In this document: positions 51,581 through 61,800 of the stretch, one piece after another
How positions within the stretch are numbered: position 1 is the first letter of the stretch
How the letters are laid out: each line of letters opens with the position of its first letter
DNA from: Promethearchaeota archaeon
GTDB taxonomy: Archaea; Asgardarchaeota; Lokiarchaeia; Sigyniarchaeales; SOKP01
Direction of reading: 5' to 3'
Assembly: GCA_029838195.1 (NCBI GenBank)
Contig: JALGVJ010000005.1
Span: forward strand, 62,001 to 126,000
DNA: 64,000 nucleotides
The notes under the pieces: model-generated
The model's database searches: none
The model's input: only the letters and a program-made list of their open reading frames with translations
Told to the model about the DNA's origin: nothing
Position numbers and translations under genes: made by a program

Positions 51581-53932
51581 ATGTCTGAAGAAAAATTAAA
51601 AGAACAAATTATAGAAAGATTTGGAACTAATTTATATCAGAAAGTTAAAGATTTTCCAAAAAATAAGATAAATATTCTTTATTATAAGACATCTCCTTTA
51701 AAAATTAGAAGTATCATACTTGATAATGAACGGGAATTTCATCTCATTATAGACGAGAAAAAGGGAGAAATATTCCATGATTGTCCTTCCTTTTTAATTT
51801 ATCCCGAAATAAATAAAAAAATCTGTGTTCATTTACTAAAAATACTTTCCATAATAAATGAAAATTTGGCTCTTAATGTACTGAAAAATATTGAAAAATA
51901 CAATCTTACCCATGAGGACTATGGATCTCGGAAAAAGAGTAAGAATTACCTATTATTAGCGAATAGCTGTATAAGTGAAAATAATTTAATCGAAGGCTTA
52001 AGTTTTCTGAATAAGGCGATTATAAATCAAAAAAAATGTCGTAATATTATTAATAGATATTTATTAATTTCAATTAATAATAATCTTTTCCTTGAGTTTT
52101 TTAATTTTTTAGAATATGGATTAGAAAATGATTTGGGAGAATTTTTTATCCCTCATGAAGAAGTCATTAAGAATGGATTTCAAAAATTCTTGAATTCTGT
52201 TTCAAGATATTCTTTTTATGATATCCTTCAAATACTTCATTCTATTGATGAAATTTTTGAATTTGGATATCTTTTTTTGATTGAGGAAAATTTTACCAAG
52301 ATTAAAAAAATGAATTCAAGTCCAAATTTTAAAGAAAAGTACTTCTCTTTTTACATTATTAAAAAAAATATTAACAATATTCGGAATTATTATCTTGATT
52401 TTAACGAACAAAAATTTATAGATGATTTAAACACCTTCAAAGAAGATTTAATACGTTATTTTTTGAGCCAAATTGAAAATTTTTGCCTAATAGACACGTT
52501 AAAATTCATGAAAAATCATTTTAAAATTTTTCAAGTTCCGAAAAATAGATTTCAAGGGGAATATTCTAAATATAAACGAGAATTAAAAGAATTAGAACGA
52601 AAGCTTTATTTGAAAAAATTTGCTTTTTTAAAAGTCTTAATTGAACAACATGCTTTAAATAAAACGAATGCTAATTTTCGGAAAAAGCGAAATACCTATG
52701 TAATTTCGCATGATCCCGCGAATATAGAAAAACCAGTTTATCATTATATCTTATCTCGAATTGGTTTTCTTGGAATCAAAGAATTAACCATTAAATCATC
52801 TGAAATAGGGTATAATTATTATATTTTTAAAGAATTATTTTCTGATAATTTAACTGCCTATTCAGACATAATGTATTATAAAAATCAATTTTGGGGTGAA
52901 GAAGATAAATATACAATTAATACCTTGGATGGGTACGCATTGCTTTCCAAAATCAACAGCTATAATTATCAATTAGACCAACAATTTTCAGATATCAATG
53001 ATATTATTATAATTGAATGGGACTTAGTAAACAAACCCATTCAAGGAAGTATCGTCCAGGCGTATGGAAATCAAATTATTATTCCTGATATAAATAATCC
53101 TTTATTTTTCGATATAAAACCATTTGATTTATGCTATTGTAAAAAGAAACCGGTAAAAATCGAAGCTAATATCATAAAATCAGTAAACGTGATTAGTAAA
53201 TGTTCATTTGAGGACGCTATTAAAAGCATTCAAAAAGGAATGGAGTGTATCGAAGGATTTTATCCCCTTTCTCTTGTTAGGAAGGTGATTCAAAAAGAAA
53301 TAAGCCTTTTTAAGGCTTTTAAATTAGTTATAAGAAATCCTAATAGAAAATTTATTCCGAACTATGATAAATTTGTTTTAGCTTTTAAAAAATTTTTAAT
53401 AGAATTCATTGAAGAAGAGAAAGAGTATATCTTCAATGAATTAAAAAACGATTTGGAAGAGAAAACAGACCAATTATTAATAATTCTGGACCTAAAAAGA
53501 GAATTAGAGGGGTTAAACATTGATTTTTCCGAAATTATAAAAAAAATACCAAAAGAAGATTTAGATTTAAAATCTTTTAAAATAACGTTTATTAAGGAAG
53601 TTCATGCTTTTATCGAGAATCTATTAAAAGAAAGGAAAATAGGCGCTACAAACATTTTTAAGTTAAGTAAAATGCGAAATACTCCATTTTCGAAGTATTT
53701 TAAAGAAATCTTGAAAATCAGAAAGGAAGAATTTGAAAATTCAAAAATTTTACATGAAAATTCAAATTATGATTTATCGTTAGTAAAAAATACTTATTAT
53801 GGTCAAAAAATAATGGAATTATTGGGGATAGAGAGAAAAGAAATTATTAATGATAAAATATATGATAAATTCGTGAATTTAGCCTCCACATTAAACTTAA
53901 AACCACGCGTGGTAGAAAAAAACCATGGTTAA
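51581..53932 (+). CDS. Large SWIM-like protein, third member of the MoxR/VWA operon
   Basis: A 783-residue protein with no clear overall homologue in my memory. Residues about 47-90 resemble a SWIM zinc finger: a strand pair (FHLIIDEKKGEIFHD) followed by Cys-Pro and, 16 residues on, CVHLLKIL (expected CxC...CxH; the first Cys of CxC appears to be His or missing). The rest is helical, with Asn/Lys/Ile-rich segments and possible TPR-like pairs in residues 110-330. Six bases separate it from the VWA gene, so the three genes form an operon. SWIM proteins occur with MoxR and VWA genes in bacteria. Its stop overlaps the lysK stop in a TTAA. Confidence 0.6.
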   Translation: MSEEKLKEQIIERFGTNLYQKVKDFPKNKINILYYKTSPLKIRSIILDNEREFHLIIDEKKGEIFHDCPSFLIYPEINKKICVHLLKILSIINENLALNVLKNIEKYNLTHEDYGSRKKSKNYLLLANSCISENNLIEGLSFLNKAIINQKKCRNIINRYLLISINNNLFLEFFNFLEYGLENDLGEFFIPHEEVIKNGFQKFLNSVSRYSFYDILQILHSIDEIFEFGYLFLIEENFTKIKKMNSSPNFKEKYFSFYIIKKNINNIRNYYLDFNEQKFIDDLNTFKEDLIRYFLSQIENFCLIDTLKFMKNHFKIFQVPKNRFQGEYSKYKRELKELERKLYLKKFAFLKVLIEQHALNKTNANFRKKRNTYVISHDPANIEKPVYHYILSRIGFLGIKELTIKSSEIGYNYYIFKELFSDNLTAYSDIMYYKNQFWGEEDKYTINTLDGYALLSKINSYNYQLDQQFSDINDIIIIEWDLVNKPIQGSIVQAYGNQIIIPDINNPLFFDIKPFDLCYCKKKPVKIEANIIKSVNVISKCSFEDAIKSIQKGMECIEGFYPLSLVRKVIQKEISLFKAFKLVIRNPNRKFIPNYDKFVLAFKKFLIEFIEEEKEYIFNELKNDLEEKTDQLLIILDLKRELEGLNIDFSEIIKKIPKEDLDLKSFKITFIKEVHAFIENLLKERKIGATNIFKLSKMRNTPFSKYFKEILKIRKEEFENSKILHENSNYDLSLVKNTYYGQKIMELLGIERKEIINDKIYDKFVNLASTLNLKPRVVEKNHG

Positions 53933-55095
53933 TTTCCCTTACTTTGTCTTTTTTTTTTGAAATTTTCAAAAATTTTATCAAAAAAGTTTAAATAAATTTG
54001 AATACTTTTTAAATATTCTTCAATTTCAATATACTCTTCTTGAGTGTGTTCTAATTTAGGATCCCCGGGGCCATAAGTGATAGAAGGGATATTCTTAGCA
54101 GGTGCAATTAAATTGATCATTGTGGTCCCTGTCTTTTTAATCATCTTTGGCTTTTTTTTAATAGTTTTGAATATTGCCCATCTTAATGCTCCTATAATTA
54201 ATTTATCTCCCTCAAAATCATAACCATTAACTAAACTCAAGATTTTTGCATTAATTTTAATGGTACTATCAGAATTTTTTTCGTAAATCTGCTTAAGATT
54301 ATCAACATTATTCAGAATTAGGGTCAAAATATCATCAGCATCAATTCCTGGAGGAAATCTAATATCAACAGTTAATAAGCATTTAGCCGGAACAGTATTA
54401 GTTAATTCTCCTCCAAATATTTGAGTTATATTGGGAATAATTTGATTGAAATATTTTAGATTTGAATTAGCATCATATTTTTCATATTTTTGGTTTAGTT
54501 CCGTGCAAATCCTCAGAATTATTTTCCAAATTTCAAGACAAATAGTTATTGAGTTATGAAATAACCATGCACTAGCTACATGGCCGGATTCAGTTATAAC
54601 TTTAAATTCAATGCATAACCTCCCTTTATAACCCGTACAAAATTGATCAATTTTCGTTGGTTCTCCAAAAATCGCATAATCTGCATGAATCGGAGAATTC
54701 ATGAATTCTTTTATTCCTATCAAGCTATCTTCTTCTCTTACAATTCCCACAAACGTGAAAGTACCAGAATTTTCTTCTTGAAAATCATATTTTGAAATCG
54801 AATATACCATGCTGGCAAGAGAAGATTTACAATCCACCGCTCCCCTCCCATAGATTTTTCTTTCCTTTTCAATGATAGGTAATTCCCCGGGAATAGTATC
54901 TAAATGAGAAATAAGCAATATTTTTGGCTTTCCAGAGCCTTTCTCAGCAATTAAATTTCCGATTTTATCAAATTGTACCTTAAAATTATTCTTTTTTAGA
55001 AAATCGGCTATAAAAAGAGAAAAATCTTGCTCTTTCCCCGAGGGGCTGTAAATTTGAAGGCATTGTTTTAAAAATAAAATAGCATCCTCATTCAT
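53929..55095 (-). CDS. lysK: [LysW]-lysine/ornithine hydrolase (LysK/ArgE-DapE family)
   Basis: A 388-residue M20 metallopeptidase: SHLDTIPG (metal His and Asp), GRGAVDCKSSLASM (bridging Asp), IVREEDS (catalytic Glu) and FGEPT, with a late His in KLEHTQEEYIE. It releases lysine (or ornithine) from the carrier protein LysW in the aminoadipate or arginine pathway. It is the third gene of lysX-lysZ-lysK on the minus strand and overlaps lysZ by eight bases. LysJ, LysY and LysW are not in the window. Confidence 0.85.
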   Translation of the reverse strand: MNEDAILFLKQCLQIYSPSGKEQDFSLFIADFLKKNNFKVQFDKIGNLIAEKGSGKPKILLISHLDTIPGELPIIEKERKIYGRGAVDCKSSLASMVYSISKYDFQEENSGTFTFVGIVREEDSLIGIKEFMNSPIHADYAIFGEPTKIDQFCTGYKGRLCIEFKVITESGHVASAWLFHNSITICLEIWKIILRICTELNQKYEKYDANSNLKYFNQIIPNITQIFGGELTNTVPAKCLLTVDIRFPPGIDADDILTLILNNVDNLKQIYEKNSDSTIKINAKILSLVNGYDFEGDKLIIGALRWAIFKTIKKKPKMIKKTGTTMINLIAPAKNIPSITYGPGDPKLEHTQEEYIEIEEYLKSIQIYLNFFDKIFENFKKKRQSKGN

Positions 55096-55927
55096 TAATT
55101 ATCACGGTTCCTTTTTCTTGTTCTATTGCATCAAATAATGGAGATTCTCTTAAACCCGAACAAATTATAATTTTTTTTACACCTAAATTTATTGCTTCTA
55201 AGATTGCATGCGCTTTTTTTTTCATACCTCCTTTTAACTCATTAATTAAATTTTCCAATTGGTTTTTATTAATCTTTGAAATAAGACTCTTTTTATCATC
55301 GAAGTTTTTATAAATCCCCTCTACATCTGTAATGCTAATTAATAGATCCGCATTTAAAGCACTTGCGATATTAGCGGCAGCACGATCCCCATCAATATTC
55401 ACAATTTCACCTTCTTTACTCTTAGCAATGCTGCCTATAACGGGTAAATAGCCGGTATTAAGAAGAAATTCAAGAATTTCTGTATTCACCTCTATTACTT
55501 TTCCCGAATATTCTCCTCTCTTAATAATTCTTTTACCATTTACCAGAACCATTATTTTATCTTTTCTTTCAGCTAAGATAATACCTCCATCAAGTCCGGT
55601 AAGACCCACAGCATTTATCCCTTTTTTTTGTAAGGCTTCGACAATCCGTTTATTATTTAATCCTGCCAAGCTCATGATTACTGCATCAATAGTCTCTTGA
55701 TCCGTGTAGCGCGTTCTAAATCCTAAGGGCGTTTCAAAATATTTTGGTTTAAGATTTAATTTTACCAAGATTTCATCTATTTGAGGCCCTCCTCCATGGA
55801 CAATTAATATTTCATAGTTTTTTCCTGGATTCATTTTTATTTTTTCAAGATCATTCACGACATTTTGAAAATTTTTTGCTATTAATGCTCCTCCTATTTT
55901 TATTACAATTCTCATTTTTAGCGCCAT
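55088..55927 (-). CDS. lysZ: [LysW]-aminoadipate/glutamate kinase (LysZ)
   Basis: A 279-residue amino-acid kinase of the ArgB/LysZ fold: VIKIGGALI, IVHGGGPQID, PLGFRTRYTDQETIDAVIMSLAG, NIDGDRAAANIASALNADLLI and the final GGMKKKAHAILEA. It phosphorylates the LysW-bound aminoadipate or glutamate carboxyl. RTRYTD is typical of the LysZ side rather than ArgB. It follows lysX by 21 bases and overlaps lysK. Confidence 0.9.
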   Translation of the reverse strand: MALKMRIVIKIGGALIAKNFQNVVNDLEKIKMNPGKNYEILIVHGGGPQIDEILVKLNLKPKYFETPLGFRTRYTDQETIDAVIMSLAGLNNKRIVEALQKKGINAVGLTGLDGGIILAERKDKIMVLVNGKRIIKRGEYSGKVIEVNTEILEFLLNTGYLPVIGSIAKSKEGEIVNIDGDRAAANIASALNADLLISITDVEGIYKNFDDKKSLISKINKNQLENLINELKGGMKKKAHAILEAINLGVKKIIICSGLRESPLFDAIEQEKGTVIINE

Positions 55928-55948
55928 GATAATTTTATTTCCATTAAT

Positions 55949-56821
55949 TTAAACGTGGTTTTCTATAATATAATCAACGATTTTCGAGGCTATGTTAATG
56001 CCAGTAGCCTCTGTAATACCTCTGAATTGGGGGGTTCCATTTATTTCAATAACCTTATAATCACCATTTTCTTTCATGATATCGATACCCAGAATTTCCC
56101 CGCCTATGACTCTTGCTGATTTTAAGCTTAATTCTTCTAATTCCCTTGTAAGTTCTATCGAATTTGCACTCCCTCCGATTGCGAGATTAGCTCTAAAATC
56201 TTGGTTTGGATGATATCTTCCCATGCCAGCAACACATTGATCACCAACTACAATGATCCTCAAATCCGTGGGTGTTTTTGACTCTTGTGTGGGATTTCCA
56301 ATGAAACGCTGTAAATAATAAATTTTTTGCCAAACATTCCCCATAATTTCTCTGCATTCTAAATTTGCCATAGCGGAATTATAATCATCCAATTTTGCTA
56401 TTAATCGTCCCCAGGAACCTATTATTGGCTTAATGACAACAGGAAAATTCAATTCTTCTTCTATAGCTTTTATCGACGCCTCTTTTGTAAAGGCAATACA
56501 TGTATTTGGGGTTGGAATATTATTTTCGACTAATTTTAAGGACGTCAATAATTTATTTCCGGTTAAATTCAAACATTCATGAGAATTTAGTACTCGATAC
56601 CCTTTTAATTCCAAAATCGCGGAGGCAAACAGACCTCTTATATGACTTAAAGAACGTTCCAAAAAAAGGTCATAGTTCTCTTCTAAATCTTTTTTCTTAG
56701 ATAAAGTAAAAAATACATTTTGATTGTTTATTAAATCAGATTTTACATGCCTTTTTTCAAATTCATTTACAATTTGTTTTATTTCCCACGTGATTCTATT
56801 CATTAAAATTGCAATTTTCAA
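55949..56821 (-). CDS. lysX: [LysW]-aminoadipate/glutamate ligase (LysX, RimK-like ATP-grasp)
   Basis: A 290-residue ATP-grasp ligase: NIPTPNTCIAFT, FPVVIKPIIGSWGRL (ATP-binding Lys), YYLQRFIG, DLRIIVVGDQCVAGMGR and VIEINGTPQFRG with the metal-binding Glu/Asn. It links aminoadipate (or glutamate) to LysW's C-terminal Glu in the first step of carrier-bound lysine or arginine synthesis. Head of the operon. No LysW-like zinc protein lies nearby, so the carrier must be encoded elsewhere. Confidence 0.88.
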   Translation of the reverse strand: MKIAILMNRITWEIKQIVNEFEKRHVKSDLINNQNVFFTLSKKKDLEENYDLFLERSLSHIRGLFASAILELKGYRVLNSHECLNLTGNKLLTSLKLVENNIPTPNTCIAFTKEASIKAIEEELNFPVVIKPIIGSWGRLIAKLDDYNSAMANLECREIMGNVWQKIYYLQRFIGNPTQESKTPTDLRIIVVGDQCVAGMGRYHPNQDFRANLAIGGSANSIELTRELEELSLKSARVIGGEILGIDIMKENGDYKVIEINGTPQFRGITEATGINIASKIVDYIIENHV

Positions 56822-57072
56822 CGGAATGACCTCATTAAATAATAAAGATCTTAAAAAAGAAAACCAATTAAACGTTTGTATCTTAAGTTAAAAGTCATTG
56901 TAGCAAGGAGTTTGGATAGTGAGATAAATCTGAGAATCATTAAGGTATCGGAGTTGATTGCATAAAAATTCTTTTTTATATGACAGGAAAAAAATCTTGA
57001 AAGAAATGTAATGATTTTTTTAATTCATAAATGATTTTTACATTATAAGAAAATAAATTATTTAATAAAAAA

Positions 57073-58353
57073 ATGTTTCCCGAAAAACCTCAACATCCAT
57101 CGAAAGATATCCTCGAATCCGAAAGCACGATTTTAAGAGGAAAAACTATTTGCATGTGCATTACGGGTTCTGTGGCGGCTATCCAATCACCTATCATAGC
57201 GAGAGAATTAATGAGGTTAGGTGCTGAAGTCATTGCAGTAATGTCTAAAGCAGCGTGTAAATTAATAAATCCTACATTAATGCATTGGGCTACTGGAAAT
57301 CCTGTCATAACGGAATTGACAGGTGCCGTGGAACATGTTTATTTAGCGGGAGAAAGGCCTAAAGCTTTTGGCAAGGCAGATTTAATACTCGTGTGTCCAG
57401 CAACGGCAAATACGATCTCTAAGATAGCATGCGGGATCGATGATACACCTGTAACAACGGTGGTAACAACTGCGTTTGGTTCATCTCTCCCAATAATAGC
57501 ATGCCCGGCAGCCCATGAATCAATGTATCATCACCCCATTGTAGAAGAAAATATTAATAAATTGAGGAGTTTGGGAGTAGAAATATTAGGGCCAAGAATT
57601 TCTGAAGGAAAAGCGAAAATGGTTCGAATTAATACGATCATCGATCGCGTGATTGATCTTTTGATTTCTAAAAAAGATTTAAAGGGGAAAAAGATTCTTG
57701 TTACGGCTGGACCCAGTAGAGAGTATATTGACCAAATAAGATTTGTGAGTAATAATTCCAGTGGACGAATGGGAGTTGAAATTGCTAAAGAAGCGGCTGC
57801 TAGGGGAGGAGAAGTATTATTAATAGCGGGAAAGTGTTTAGTCAAGATACCAGAATATTTAAATACAATACACGTAATTTCTACAAATGATTTTATTAAA
57901 GCCGTAAAGGATGAATTAGGAACAAGAGATTATGATTTCTTTATTTGTGCTGCGGCGATTAGTGATTACACTCCAAATACCTGTATCAATGGAAAAATTT
58001 CTTCAGATGAGATGCAGGAATTAAAAATAAACATGAGATTAACTCCAAAAATCATAAATGAGGCTCGAAGAAAAAACCATAAAGTATTTATAGTGGCATT
58101 CAAGGCTGAAACGAATGTTTCTCGAAGTGAATTAATCGAACGGGCCTATAAGCGATTAAAAGAGTCCGATGCCAATTTGATTGTTGCTAATGATATAGGA
58201 AGAGAAGGAATCGGGTTTGAAAGCAAAGAGAATGAAGTTTATATCATAGACCCCAACAAGCGTGTAACACACGTAAAAAGACATTCTAAACGATACATTG
58301 CTTCAAGAATTATCGATATTGCACTAGAAAATTATAGGCTGTTAAATAAATAA
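57073..58353 (+). CDS. coaBC: Bifunctional phosphopantothenoylcysteine decarboxylase/phosphopantothenate-cysteine ligase (CoaBC)
   Basis: A 426-residue CoaBC. CoaC half: CITGSVAAIQSPIIARELMRLGAEV (FMN site), PATANTISKIACGIDDTP and the substrate clamp around PAAHESMYHHPI. CoaB half: ILVTAGPSREYIDQIRFVSNNSSGRMG, then VISTNDF and CAAAISDY, with FKAET and NDIG. It carries out two steps of coenzyme A synthesis from phosphopantothenate. The gene is alone on its strand, with ATG at 57073. Confidence 0.93.
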   Translation: MFPEKPQHPSKDILESESTILRGKTICMCITGSVAAIQSPIIARELMRLGAEVIAVMSKAACKLINPTLMHWATGNPVITELTGAVEHVYLAGERPKAFGKADLILVCPATANTISKIACGIDDTPVTTVVTTAFGSSLPIIACPAAHESMYHHPIVEENINKLRSLGVEILGPRISEGKAKMVRINTIIDRVIDLLISKKDLKGKKILVTAGPSREYIDQIRFVSNNSSGRMGVEIAKEAAARGGEVLLIAGKCLVKIPEYLNTIHVISTNDFIKAVKDELGTRDYDFFICAAAISDYTPNTCINGKISSDEMQELKINMRLTPKIINEARRKNHKVFIVAFKAETNVSRSELIERAYKRLKESDANLIVANDIGREGIGFESKENEVYIIDPNKRVTHVKRHSKRYIASRIIDIALENYRLLNK

Positions 58354-58847
58354 TGGAAAATCACGCGCCTTCTTAAATATAAATTTTTCAAATCTTAAAT
58401 TAAAATTCGGATAAGCACAAGAATACATGTTAAATTTGAATATCACAGGATTTTGTGAGTAATAATTCCTAATTATGCAAATTTTGCTTGAATAAAAACG
58501 CTGACGAGTCAAGAATGATTTATAATCAAATTATTCCTCATTTATAACTAACTAATTCTGCGAAATAAAGGAAAATTTTACCATATAAATTTTTTGATTA
58601 ATATTTAGGCTCTAAATCAAAACGAGTAAAATTTTTTACCGATTAGATATGGTATTAATTTAATAATGAAAAAAACATGAAAAATGGAGGAACTCATCAC
58701 GAATTCCAAGTCATAGTTCGAAATAATTTATTTTTAAACCAAAAGTTTAAATAAGAATTCAATCTCTGTAAAATCTGAAAATTTAATGAAATTTTATTGA
58801 TCTTTAAATAAAGCGTTTTTAATACATGTAAAACAACTAATAGGAGC
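58354..58847. other. Long intergenic region upstream of top6B
   Basis: 494 AT-rich bases with no frame above background. Short features only: an 18-base match (58452-58469) to a site inside coaBC, and several A/T runs. The promoter of the topoisomerase VI operon must be here; a TATA-like TTTAAATA lies near 58744-58754. Nothing else is seen. Confidence 0.45.
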
Positions 58848-61800
58848 ATGGTACAAATCACGAGCGTTGACATTGAAGAGGAGGAAGAAGAGGGAAGAAT
58901 TAAACAAGGAACGATTGCACAGTTTATGCGCAAGAGGACCCAATTAGTCGGGTTTGAATTTGGTTATTGGAAGCACGTGCAATACTGTGCTGAATTTTTA
59001 GATAATGCTTTAGATGCAATCGAGGAGTTTCAATGGCAAGAGTTAAAGAAACCCGATTCCAAAATAAAATTCTCCTTAGATCAAGAATTATCCTTAGAAA
59101 ATATCTCATTGATAGAGGATGAGATGGAAAAACGGGATGCTCAAAGGCTCGAATACAATGCTAAAGAAATTCTCAAAAAAGAACTTGAAAATGGGGTTGA
59201 GTTAACTAAGCAAAAAGATTCTAAAATTTTAAAGGAGGAAAAAGAGGAAGGGGCTGTAGAATTAAAAGATAAGAAGAAGATAGAAATTGAAGAAGAAGTA
59301 ATGAATATCATTGAAGACATGACAGAACTTTTAAAACCCGTTGAAAAAATCATTGATACAGAACCTTTAGTAATAATTAGACTAAGAGAGGCAGAAGCCT
59401 CTACTTATTTAACTGCAGAATTAAATCAGAAAAATGTTATGAGTTATACTTTTGAAATTTTTGATAATGGAATTGGAATGAATAGGGGTGATATTAAGAA
59501 ATTCGGTCAATATTTAGCGTCTTCAAAAAGCACCCAATTAAAACAAACAAGAGGAAGTCAAGGATTTGGAGCACCCAGTGCCTTCAGCGACGCACAAAAT
59601 ACTACAGGAAAACCAATTATCTGTGTATCAAAAAGCGCAGAAAACGTTTATGCAACCGTAACTGAGTTTTTTACTACTTCTAAAAATAAAAAAAGATACG
59701 TGATTCACCCTACAGATATAGACAGCCCATTCCTCCATGGTACATATATAAAATTAAATTATTTGAACACGAAATATATACGGGGATATGTAGACACTTA
59801 CATAAGAGAAACTGCCATGCTAAATAGTCACATCACAATAATTTACATTGATCCTTATGGTAAAGAAGAAAAATACCCACGATTAGCATTAAGTTTTCCC
59901 GAGGAACCTAAATATGCTAAACCACATCCTGCTTCTACTAATATCGGCGATCTTCAAGATCTTTTGTCAAAATCGGAAAGTTATAAAACTCTTACTTCAT
60001 TTTTGAAGGATAATTTTGTGAGGATAAGTCAAAAGGTCGCCGATAAAATAATTGATTTAGCAGAAAAAGATCTCCAAGATAAACTCAATATATTAATTTT
60101 AAAAGATGGTTTTTTAACAAAGGGTTCAAAATCTACTGATAGCATCTATTTTGCTCGTAAAGAAAAGCGAATATATGGTAAATCAACTAAACCTCGAGAT
60201 AAGCTTGTTATATATCAATTAACCTCGGAGGAATTATTAAATAAATATTGGAAATTAATAGGAGAATATGATCAACAATTAAAAAAAAATAAAAAAATAG
60301 TAAAAGAGATTAAAAAATTAAATGATAAAATAGAAAAGAGTGAAATTAAAAAAGAAATTAAGGTTTATAAAAAAGAAATAGATCAATTAAAGAAAAAAAT
60401 TAAAACACTTAGGAAAAATAAAGAAGATATTAAAAATAAATTACATGAGCTTTTAATATCTTCAAAAGAAGGACTGATTGAGTTAAAAAAATTTAAAAAA
60501 AGAGAAGATTTTGAAGATTTAATTAATGAGGTTCAAATATCAAAAACCAAACCATCTAATTTGACCAAAAATCAATTTGATTCCTTATTTTTAGCTTTTA
60601 AATCAATTAATTACATGGCACCTCCCACAGATACTGTGATCCCCGTAGAAGAAACTACTTTAGAAAATACAATGATAAAAGAATTAGGACTGAAAATTTC
60701 TGAAAATCTTGATGATTTTGACACGCCCGTTGATACATTAAAAGAGTTCCGAGAACAATTGCTTGAAGAAAAACGAAAACTACTTGCGGGAAATAACGTA
60801 AAAAATAATCCTAATCCTTTTTCTCAAATCACGGTGGAAGAAAATGAACTCATTCAATTAAATTCGCAAATTTTAGCAAGTATTTACATTAATACAACAA
60901 AAACATCGAAAGAGAGAGTAATTCAAACCATTGAAGATATTGTGTCTTTAGAAGAGACAGAATCTAAAGAATCGTATGAAGAGATTTTTGAATATTTTTT
61001 AGAAACATTTAGTAAAGATGACGATTTTGTTGCTGCTGAAACAAGACGTCCCACTAGCGGCAAAGGTTTAGCCTACGTTGTCGAAGCCGTTTTGGCATAT
61101 TCAAATAGATTAGAAATCCCAAAACGCTCCAGAGATGTTTTATCTCGATTTGTAAATAGAACGCCAAAACTAAGAGATAGTGCCGATTGTGCCATTACAA
61201 AAGCAGTACAATCCGTAAACTGGAAGAATTATAAATTAGATACTTACGATAATAACTTACCTAAAGGACCAATTAAACTTTTAGTAAATGTTTCAGGACC
61301 ATATGTTCATTTAATGTTTAAATCCCAATCTAAAAATGCTCTTGCCGATGATGAGAATTTAATAAAAGAGATAAAATATTGTTTAGAAGCCATCGGAAGA
61401 AGATTAAGAGTATATCTCAATAGAAGAATTGCGATTACTAAAAGAGAAAAAAGAGCGAATTTAATAGAAAAATATATCCCGAAATTTGTTAATAGTCTCT
61501 ATAACATTGCTAAAGAAGGAAGTAAATTTAAAGATAGTTTGAAAAAAGAAGAGTTAGAGATGTTAATTAGAACTTCAATTACAAAAAAGACGCCCCTTCA
61601 AATCGCGCCTAAATTGATAATTAAACCTAAAGAAGAGAAAAAATTAGAGAAACCAAAAGATTTAGAAAAAAAGAGGGAAATATCCCTTAAAGAAAAAGGC
61701 GAAAAGCCATCGAAAAAGAAGGAATTAGAGAAGAAACCATTGATAAAAGACATTCCGAAAGACCTAAATAAATTGACTATTAAACAATTAAGAAGCTTAG

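Noticed and set aside
56822..57072. LysW gene between lysX and coaBC
   Set aside because: No CPxC zinc motif or acidic 50-60 residue frame on either strand.
57742..57759. 18-base match between coaBC and the spacer at 58452-58469 as a duplication
   Set aside because: The identity does not extend on either side, and AT-rich sequence makes such a match possible by chance.
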